A stretch of 28,445 bases of DNA from CAZGSG01 sp964528095. GTDB lineage: Bacteria > Bacteroidota > Bacteroidia > Chitinophagales > Chitinophagaceae. Under the pieces are notes generated by a model. That model was not told where the DNA came from. It saw nothing but the letters and a program-made list of their open reading frames with translations, and made no database searches. The position numbers and the translations under genes are program-made. This document shows positions 24,001 to 28,445 of this stretch, one piece after another (the stretch's first letter is position 1; each line of letters opens with the position of its first letter). The stretch lies in assembly GCA_964528095.1 (NCBI GenBank), contig CAZGSG010000031.1, positions 1 to 28,445 on the forward strand, written 5' to 3'.

Positions 24001-26293
24001 TTTTATGATATTAGGAATTCTCTTATTCCTGGTGAAGCCTTCATTTAATAAGAACAAAGAGTTTGGTGTAGCCGATCTTTCGAAAGAGATGGATAACTAT
24101 ATCCAGTTGCGCCTGCAACCGGTGCTTGAACATTTTGATACTTCTGCATCAACCAGGAGATTATCACTGATAAAAAAAGACCAGTTATTCAGCGATTCTG
24201 TTCGTAAAATGCTTGACGCGGGCATGCTGGATGATGGAAATCTTTTCTTTGCCAATGAGATCACCGCTTACGCCCATACAGGTTTTGCCCGTCACCTGGA
24301 CCAGCGCAAGATGCTCTACCTTGATCCGTATACGGGTAGTCTGCAGCTTACGGTAAATGATAATTATTTCAGGGTTGAACCTCCGCCACACCTGCAGGAG
24401 CTATGGACCGGCAATGTGTTCGGCGACTCTACTGCGTATAATATTGCGTTATGGGATGCAGGCTCAGGAGCTGTAGTTCAGAAGAGAATTATTGGCTATA
24501 CCAATGAGCCGGTTACAACCCTTAGTGATGATCTGCAGCTTTCTTTTCGTTCGCCTGCAGCACAAAATATTTACCAGCGTCTTTACCTGGTTAATCAATC
24601 TTCCACGGCAGTGCAGGTAAACAATGGTAAAGAGACAAAAACACTGCACCGTAATGATAGTATTCTATTGAATAATCCTGATCGGATGGTCATCACCAAT
24701 GCGGCAAAACAGGAATTCATTTTGAGCTGTGAGCCGGATGCTTATATGAAAAACTATTATGTAAATGGCAGCAGGTTTTATGTATACCCACTGGAAAGCC
24801 GATTTATCTGGGCCAGGAATTTTGCTGAAAGCATATCGTCTGAATACACTTCTGTTGGTAATACAAAACAGAACGCATTTGTATCATTTGACTATGAGCT
24901 CATGGATTCGTTATCATCGCGGATAAAGTATATGATGAGTCATGATTCCGCTTATAAAAAAGGAGCAGAGTATGGGATCACCATCGCTGATGGTAACGGA
25001 AGAGTGGTTGCTATGACGGATTTTATAAAAGGGCTGGCTCGCCCAGATCCCAATAATAAAAGCGCGTTTAATACAACGCTTGCCGGCGATAATGGTTTTG
25101 TATCGCAGTCGCAACTCAGGAAACAGATAGGCAATATCAACCTGCTTCGTTTAAATCCGGGTCCGGGATCAACCTTAAAGCCGATTGTTTTTTCAGCTAT
25201 CGCATCACAACTCGATATGGATTGGGACGCATTTGCAGCAGACGGGTTTACAGAGCCACAACGATATTACGGAGGAGAGAAAGTGGCGGAATATGATTTT
25301 GAAAAAAATAATGGTACTATCAGTAAAGTAACAGACTACCTGAAGTATTCAGATAACTATTATCATTCCAACGTATTATTATTAGGGTCTTATCCAAAAC
25401 AGGCTGCTGGTAAATTACTGTCAGATAATTTTGTTGGAACGAATCCTGAAGCAAAATTTCACTGGCCTTATTTCTCCTATAAAGGCAAACGATACTGGTT
25501 AGAGAATTTTAAACACTGGCCAGGTTTTTTTAATGGCAAAGCAAATTTTGGAATGGACAGTTCCTTTGTTTCGATAGGACTACTGAACAACTATGGTATT
25601 TATACAAAAAACGCCGGCAGGAGTTTTGAAATGTTCCCTGCGGCATATGATTCATTGTTGTTTAGAAATGCCTATCGTAAATCCGGGTTTATCCTGCCTG
25701 AGAATTCATTGTTTGATCAGCAGGGCGCGTCGATAGATCACCGGATACCGTATGATCTGTTCACTACCTCATTCCGCGGGCATGTAAAAGGTAGCAGCCA
25801 GGTAATGATACCTCCAGTGAAAATGACCGAGGTATTTGGTAAGATGATCAGCCAGAGCCGGAATTATTCATTAACATTAAATCCCTATGCCCGTGCCGCA
25901 TCATTTTCTCCTTTTTATGTGGATGGAGGCATAGTGTATAACAATTATCTTACGTTGATGCGCGAAAGTGTTTTTGAAGGAATGAGACAGGCGTTGTTCG
26001 GTGGAACGGCAGCAGCATTAGGTGCACAGTTGAAAGACGGCGCGCCTTATTATTACTATGCAAAAACAGGAACAACAGGAGATAATGAAGTGAAGACAAA
26101 ATCAAAATTGCTGGTGTTGATCGTTTCTGCAAAAAAGATCACTGACCCGGGATTTAATTTCAGGAACAATAAATTTTATACAATCTATTTTACATCACAG
26201 AATGGTCCTGCAAAACAAAATGAGCAATTTCAGGCAGCGGTGATAAATTATCTACAGAGTACACCGGCATTTGCGAGATATATGCAAAAATAA
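21014..26293 (+). CDS. SEDS (RodA/FtsW-type) polymerase fused to penicillin-binding transpeptidase (operon gene 4)
   Basis: The 1759-residue protein has four parts. Residues 1-65: two membrane helices. 65 to about 420: beta-rich, probably periplasmic domain of unknown family. About 424-1009: many membrane helices with SEDS signatures; the extracytoplasmic loop ends QATDLVASRFFIAEHG, where T867-D868 match the catalytic TD of RodA/FtsW (HTDFIFAVLAEELG), and GQDLPFGSILSKQS (P952) matches the family's GLPLPFISYGGSS. 1010-1759: a penicillin-binding protein with active-site S1386-T-L-K1389, S1446-D-N1448 and K1684-T-G1686-T, in the right order and spacing. Normally RodA/PBP2 or FtsW/FtsI are separate proteins, so glycan polymerisation and cross-linking would here be covalently coupled. 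All catalytic residues look intact. A beta-rich insert at about 1130-1260 has a faint FHA-like pattern. Confidence 0.88.
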   Translation: MPPLSILRFFTSLSFLYLLAIGVIIIYGALYYRDFVQSRYQRRRFPVIFFIITAACIFFLWSNMHAPLQLKTFSNLDHHFIRHDGFAVNGAIELGRSDTANDRSASFNRFVFSRKSGNVTVSAPYSEDPFYISGDTGYRIASVSYPAVAHAISFQSEKEQISFRVISENEYELKVGDNLYKKEQVVKRGISCWNIFRDEEGFINSPAYNDERVVNCLKNILVLRDNILRKKGGEARFFLSGRVFAYVNKVTYDNKEIHQQDQRYEAVLPDKSNFAWGIGFLDNNRSQMQVRYGGKDSFSVLNRYPVAYPLTEESRQDWGEHGVSKFLVSDSKDMLNMPTVFREGFMFSSYSEDKGNHFIPVLLSYRKAAENQPVQLKARQLYGGKEIPLTQNTLFLPAQSGGANWIFTIRNTYDWEFGGFTLTAGQWQLLVFGGIAFFFLLIFFTSLVKPAEKLSWVWQLLSCIVIVLLTTRFFLYWRYKSFPPYEGMDLPSQQQLNSFSNFGIILLATFLLGIIFGYSFLKYAYVSVRKKAGRLLKKPYYGTYNNEDILVSNAVNVFSKKISSSKKFSARFIFFVSWSLLLLGSGGFAAINNFDPGVCRHLAIGLVIAYFVYLFISYKHSPLVSSASESWWNIGTRKALDIVVSNPVKILLSVSLLAVFVFIDIGFAIVFLNFLLFNEAFLCINYSIAGLSTGSRRNAGLFGALALVYLALFIVNLLFAPYIFDYLLRLSGALYITGYVLFGIILAYVIVRLLTGWAQRKKAIAGFATAIVLFLVAFLFFPKERILKKAEVTRFRIDVLTTPIDQAIESAYKEGKTYEPVIRAAQNQWFINTFIDEDNNPGVQSTGFNLLAHAPQNKGARYNAQATDLVASRFFIAEHGKWSVLLYVLLLLLPIIMLGSFYKLYPDFTNRINNNYPTVTAGFSVLNYLLITALLVILAATGRYIFFGQDLPFGSILSKQSVLFPCVLIVAAVLLFRDIAPQHYANRKKMIPGAIVFMILGILLFLVKPSFNKNKEFGVADLSKEMDNYIQLRLQPVLEHFDTSASTRRLSLIKKDQLFSDSVRKMLDAGMLDDGNLFFANEITAYAHTGFARHLDQRKMLYLDPYTGSLQLTVNDNYFRVEPPPHLQELWTGNVFGDSTAYNIALWDAGSGAVVQKRIIGYTNEPVTTLSDDLQLSFRSPAAQNIYQRLYLVNQSSTAVQVNNGKETKTLHRNDSILLNNPDRMVITNAAKQEFILSCEPDAYMKNYYVNGSRFYVYPLESRFIWARNFAESISSEYTSVGNTKQNAFVSFDYELMDSLSSRIKYMMSHDSAYKKGAEYGITIADGNGRVVAMTDFIKGLARPDPNNKSAFNTTLAGDNGFVSQSQLRKQIGNINLLRLNPGPGSTLKPIVFSAIASQLDMDWDAFAADGFTEPQRYYGGEKVAEYDFEKNNGTISKVTDYLKYSDNYYHSNVLLLGSYPKQAAGKLLSDNFVGTNPEAKFHWPYFSYKGKRYWLENFKHWPGFFNGKANFGMDSSFVSIGLLNNYGIYTKNAGRSFEMFPAAYDSLLFRNAYRKSGFILPENSLFDQQGASIDHRIPYDLFTTSFRGHVKGSSQVMIPPVKMTEVFGKMISQSRNYSLTLNPYARAASFSPFYVDGGIVYNNYLTLMRESVFEGMRQALFGGTAAALGAQLKDGAPYYYYAKTGTTGDNEVKTKSKLLVLIVSAKKITDPGFNFRNNKFYTIYFTSQNGPAKQNEQFQAAVINYLQSTPAFARYMQK

Positions 26294-26295
26294 AA

Positions 26296-26315
26296 GGGGT
26301 AGCTTTCACTACCCC
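26296..26315 (+). terminator. Hairpin terminator at the end of the wall-synthesis operon
   Basis: GGGGTAG (26296-26302) pairs with CTACCCC (26309-26315) around a CTTTCA loop, two bases after the stop codon of the large fusion gene. The following sequence GTATTAGTTATTAAT is only moderately T-rich, so efficiency is uncertain; the A-rich left flank would serve the opposite strand. Confidence 0.6.
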
Positions 26316-26351
26316 GTATTAGTTATTAATACAATTAAATTGTAATGATAG

Positions 26352-26684
26352 CTAATAGTTTTCTTCCATAAACCCTGATGGTTGATCAGAGCTTGTAATA
26401 TTCAAATAACCGTCCGTGTTATTAATTGTTCTTCCGTAAGTTTCGAACCGGTCGTTCCTTCCGTCAAAATCATTTTGTCTCGTATTCATAACGAAGGAGA
26501 ATTCGGCTTCTATTTCTTCCGGTGATTTCAGATAGTTGTCAACAGGCTCTTTATCGGTCAAACCTTTAAACGGCAGAATCTTTTCGATCTGTATGAAACT
26601 CTCTTTGATGAAAGAGACAGCCGAGTTTTTAAAACCGGAAAACGAAAAAAGGCTTTCGGTTTTTGAGTTTTTGACCTCATCCAT
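26352..26684 (-). CDS. Hypothetical protein, 110 residues
   Basis: Starting at the ATG at 26684 (MDEVKNSKTESLFSFSGFKN) gives 110 residues; a TTG at 26711 would add nine with two cysteines and is less likely. The product is soluble and acidic, with no signal peptide or membrane helix, and ends in a low-complexity polar tail (NDRFETYGRTINNTDGYLNI, SSDQPSGFMEENY). I recognise no family. It lies on the strand opposite to the operon, converging on the 26296-26315 hairpin. It may be a lineage-specific gene. Confidence 0.5.
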   Translation of the reverse strand: MDEVKNSKTESLFSFSGFKNSAVSFIKESFIQIEKILPFKGLTDKEPVDNYLKSPEEIEAEFSFVMNTRQNDFDGRNDRFETYGRTINNTDGYLNITSSDQPSGFMEENY

Positions 26685-26949
26685 ATGACAGCAATTTGTT
26701 AAATAGCTCAAAAATTCATGCCGGAAATTATTGATTCCCAGCTAAACATATAAAAATCAATTAATTCGAATTGGAAAATGTGGAAAACTGAAAACGGGCA
26801 AGCGTAAATGAAAATTGACACCGGGTTGGATAAATTAGAAATCTGTAGAAAAAAATACTGCTGGGAAATGGGAGCATGGAAAAGTATACACGTATTCGGT
26901 TATCTAAACCTGATGGTGATGATGTTATTTTAGGGGTTTTCCTGCCTGG
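26685..26949. other. AT-rich intergenic region left of the minisatellite
   Basis: No coding pattern, terminator or promoter consensus is visible. AATTCGAATT at 26763-26772 is a small perfect palindrome. Confidence 0.4.
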
Positions 26950-27219
26950 ACCTATAAGGTTCCGCTGACGGCTGAGGTGAGATGGTGTGCTGAACCTATA
27001 AGGTTCCGCTGANNNNNNNNNNNNNNNNNNNNNNNNNNNNNNNNNNNNNNNNNNNNNNNNNNNNNNNNNNNNNNNNNNNNNNNNNNNNNNNNNNNNNNNN
27101 NNNNNNNNNNNNACCTTATAGGTTCCGCTGATGACTAAAGTAAAATGGCACGCTGAACCTATAAGGTCCCGCTGACAACTGTGATAAAACGGCACACTGA
27201 ACCTTATAGGTTCACCTGT
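26950..27219. repeat. 44-bp minisatellite interrupted by an assembly gap
   Basis: Units start at 26950, 26994, 27113, 27157 and 27201 with a 44-base period on both sides of the gap. Each begins with a conserved 19-mer close to ACCTATAAGGTTCCGCTGA and continues with a 25-base part that is similar but not identical between units, ending in CTGA. The first 11 bases are palindromic apart from the central three (ACCT-ATA-AGGT or ACCT-TAT-AGGT), and both versions occur. The period is not a multiple of three and no frame runs through it sensibly, so it is non-coding. Confidence 0.9.
27013..27112. other. Assembly gap of 100 N
   Basis: Exactly 100 unknown bases lie inside the minisatellite. The repeat phase on the two sides does not agree with a true length of 100, so the figure is a placeholder. 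Confidence 0.97.
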
Positions 27220-27235
27220 GGACTTATTATACATT

Positions 27236-27263
27236 AAAAAACCCTTTACACTGATGTAAAGGG
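27236..27263 (-). terminator. Rho-independent terminator of the DUF1573 gene pair
   Basis: Read on the minus strand, CCCTTTACA and TGTAAAGGG form a 9-bp stem with a TCAG loop, followed directly by six T residues. It lies 44 bases after the stop codon of the second DUF1573 gene. Confidence 0.85.
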
Positions 27264-27306
27264 CTTCTTAATCCGGTTTAAGACCGGGAATGGAAAATTG
27301 ATTGCC

Positions 27307-27690
27307 TTATTGGGCTGCCACAACTTCCCCCGAAATATGTAAAACCTTCTGGGTTTCGATTCCAGCAAGCTTAATGTATACATCTTTGTTGAATGGCCCT
27401 ACCGTAGCCGCATTGTACTGCACTTTCAACTTACCTGTTTTGCCTGGCTCAATTGGCTTCTCAGGTTTTTCAGGAATAGTACAGCCGCAACTTGCAGAAG
27501 CGCTTTCTACTACAATTGGTTTATCACTGGTGTTCTTTATTTCGAAAAAATAAATAGCAGGAACGTTCTGTTTGATTTTTCCGAAATCGTGCTTATCTGA
27601 ATTCATTTTAAGCACATCGTCAACTTTGGTCTGCGCCATTACAGCTACGCTAAACATGAATGCTGCCGCGATCAATACGAGTTTTTTCAT
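27307..27690 (-). CDS. DUF1573 secreted protein (second of pair)
   Basis: The 127-residue product has a signal peptide (MKKLVLIAAAFMFSVAVMAQ) and one DUF1573 Ig-like domain: HDFGKIKQNVPAIYFFEIKNTSDKPIVVES, ASCGCTIPEKPEKPIEPGKTG, and KVQYNAATVGPFNKDVYIKL. The HDFG, CGCT and PG(K/A)(T)G features are diagnostic. The family is abundant in Bacteroidota and probably acts as a periplasmic or surface structural Ig-like module; exact role unknown. It is 13 bases after its paralogue on the same strand and is followed by a strong terminator, so the two are one operon arising from tandem duplication. Confidence 0.92.
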   Translation of the reverse strand: MKKLVLIAAAFMFSVAVMAQTKVDDVLKMNSDKHDFGKIKQNVPAIYFFEIKNTSDKPIVVESASASCGCTIPEKPEKPIEPGKTGKLKVQYNAATVGPFNKDVYIKLAGIETQKVLHISGEVVAAQ

Positions 27691-27703
27691 TGTATGTTAT
27701 CGT

Positions 27704-28144
27704 TTAAAGGGTTTGTTTTTTTAGAAATTGAACAGAGGCATTAGGAGGCGCAGCACCTTCCGGAGCTTTCCACACTATACCTTTTATCTTTAACGTTTTT
27801 GTTTGATTAGAGTTGTATGTAATAGTAATTACTTTTTCGAATACACCTTCACCTGCCGCATTAAATCCCACTTTAATGACTGATGTAGCACCTGGCGCAA
27901 TCGCTTCCCTGTTCCATTCCGGTGTAGTACATCCACAGCTCGCATGTACATCATCCAGCTTTAACGCGGTGGTGCCGGTATTTACTACTTCAAAACTGTA
28001 GTAAACGGGCTTATTCTGTGGTATTTTTCCAAAATCGTGTTCGGTTTCTTTGAGTTTCAAAGCTTCTTCCGGGATGGAAGTACCCTGCGCTCCGGCAAGA
28101 AAAAAAGAGGAAAGCAGCAGTAAAAGGGTCGAAATTCTTTTCAT
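27704..28144 (-). CDS. DUF1573 secreted protein (first of pair)
   Basis: The 146-residue product has a signal peptide (MKRISTLLLLLSSFFLAGAQ) and a DUF1573 domain: EHDFGKIPQNKPVYYSFEVVNTG, HASCGCTTPEWNREAIAPGATS, and KVGFNAAGEGVFEKVITITYNSNQTKTLKIKG. It has a C-terminal extension of about 20 residues (WKAPEGAAPPNASVQFLKKQ) that the neighbouring paralogue lacks. The promoter is probably at 28168-28161, where TAGATTTG lies 16 bases before the ATG. Confidence 0.92.
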   Translation of the reverse strand: MKRISTLLLLLSSFFLAGAQGTSIPEEALKLKETEHDFGKIPQNKPVYYSFEVVNTGTTALKLDDVHASCGCTTPEWNREAIAPGATSVIKVGFNAAGEGVFEKVITITYNSNQTKTLKIKGIVWKAPEGAAPPNASVQFLKKQTL

Positions 28145-28160
28145 AAAATTGATTAAGGGT

Positions 28161-28168
28161 CAAATCTA
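28161..28168 (-). promoter_or_regulatory. Putative -7 element of the DUF1573 operon
   Basis: On the minus strand the bases read TAGATTTG, an exact TAnnTTTG match, 16 bases upstream of the ATG at 28144. It faces the opposite-direction element at 28250-28257 across a short divergent region. Confidence 0.45.
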
Positions 28169-28249
28169 CAAAAAGATGTCAGATTTTCGTAATTGGTTGC
28201 AGCATTAACAGCTCATTTTTTACCTGGGCTAAAATGAAGCGAATCTCCC

Positions 28250-28257
28250 TATTTTTG
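28250..28257 (+). promoter_or_regulatory. Putative -7 element of the E1-like gene, leaderless arrangement
   Basis: TATTTTTG is an exact -7 match followed by four bases (CCAA) and ATG at 28262, the same spacing seen for yccF and the aminotransferase gene. Confidence 0.4.
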
Positions 28258-28261
28258 CCAA

Positions 28262-28445
28262 ATGGATAACGCAACTCCTGCAATGATGCCTGCCGATGCG
28301 AAACTTTCCTTCCATAAGTTCCGGTGAGAGGTATTGAATGGCTACCAGCTTCGGTATATCGACCGGGAAACCAGGATTTTAAGCCCTTACGGGGGTCCTG
28401 ACGGGACAGCCAAGATTTGGCTTTTTTGGGGATGGTCAGAGGTTG
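28262..28445 (+). pseudogene. Start of a 2-oxoacid dehydrogenase E1 gene, broken by a stop and frameshifts (or sequence errors), cut by window end
   Basis: From the ATG at 28262 the frame reads MDNATPAMMPADAKLSFHKF and R, then TGA (28325-28327), then continues in the same frame EVLNGYQLRYIDRETRIL. This resembles the N-terminus of thiamine-dependent 2-oxoacid dehydrogenase E1 proteins of Bacteroidota (pattern FREEVLNDYRLA..SREASLL). From about 28391 the match moves to the next frame (GVLTGQPRFGFFGDG, compare EVLTGKAKFGIFGDG), and the last bases (GAG GTT) fit the first frame again. A stop plus two frame changes in 180 bases suggests low-quality sequence at a contig end or a decayed gene. The family assignment is from remembered patterns, not a search. 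Confidence 0.45.

Noticed and set aside
26950..27219. CRISPR array (19-base repeat, 25-base spacers)
   Set aside because: The 25-base intervals resemble each other and all end in CTGA, so they are parts of a 44-base tandem repeat rather than independent spacers; no cas gene is nearby.
26761..27234. 157-codon minus-strand frame across the N gap
   Set aside because: It runs through unknown bases and a repeat with a period not divisible by three.
1..28445. tRNA or rRNA genes
   Set aside because: No T-arm GGTTCGA-type signature with matching acceptor stem and no rRNA-like conserved stretch was seen on either strand.
1..28445. Insertion sequence or prophage
   Set aside because: No transposase, integrase or phage-type gene and no terminal inverted repeats with target duplication were found.

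Overview
The window looks like a Bacteroidota chromosome segment, most likely from the Chitinophagaceae or close relatives. The basis is an outer-membrane beta-barrel protein with a carboxypeptidase-regulatory-like N-terminus, PorT-like barrel and DUF1573 proteins, a sigma factor of the short RpoD/SigA type without region 1.1, several TAnnTTTG promoter elements, and the absence of clear Shine-Dalgarno sites. Family assignment is inference, not a database result.

Layout. 1-3084: L-rhamnose catabolism on the minus strand, with symporter rhaT followed by a rhamnulose-1-phosphate aldolase/dehydrogenase fusion cut by the window edge. 3085-4116: a divergent GntR-type regulator with a sugar-binding-like effector domain. 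TCCCTAT half-sites lie before rhaT and before the next gene. 4459-6888: a TonB-dependent-receptor-like outer-membrane protein. 7052-13569: mixed housekeeping and small genes (DUF6526, an RpoD-like sigma factor, a small barrel protein, nucleoid-associated protein, YccF, two small hypotheticals, an AI-2E family permease, a lone receiver protein). 13570-14605: about 1 kb with no convincing gene, holding an 11-bp tandem repeat. 14606-16472: a PAT-like acetyltransferase convergent with an aminotransferase, separated by a 21-bp perfect hairpin.

16720-26293 is the most interesting part: a tight four-gene operon that looks like a self-contained cell-wall synthesis machine. It encodes (1) a single-pass membrane protein with a cytosolic GYF-like N-terminus, (2) a 793-residue actin/Hsp70-fold ATPase, (3) a single-pass membrane protein with a cytosolic coiled coil, and (4) a 1759-residue protein that appears to fuse a SEDS (RodA/FtsW-type) glycan polymerase to a penicillin-binding transpeptidase with intact SxxK, SxN and KTG motifs. 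The set parallels the MreB-RodA-PBP2 elongasome, but polymerase and cross-linker are on one chain and the cytoskeletal-type ATPase is in the same transcription unit. I do not recognise it as a described system.

26352-28445: a small hypothetical gene, a 44-bp minisatellite interrupted by a 100-N assembly gap, two DUF1573 lipoprotein-like or secreted proteins, and a damaged or error-laden start of a 2-oxoacid dehydrogenase E1 gene at the window end.
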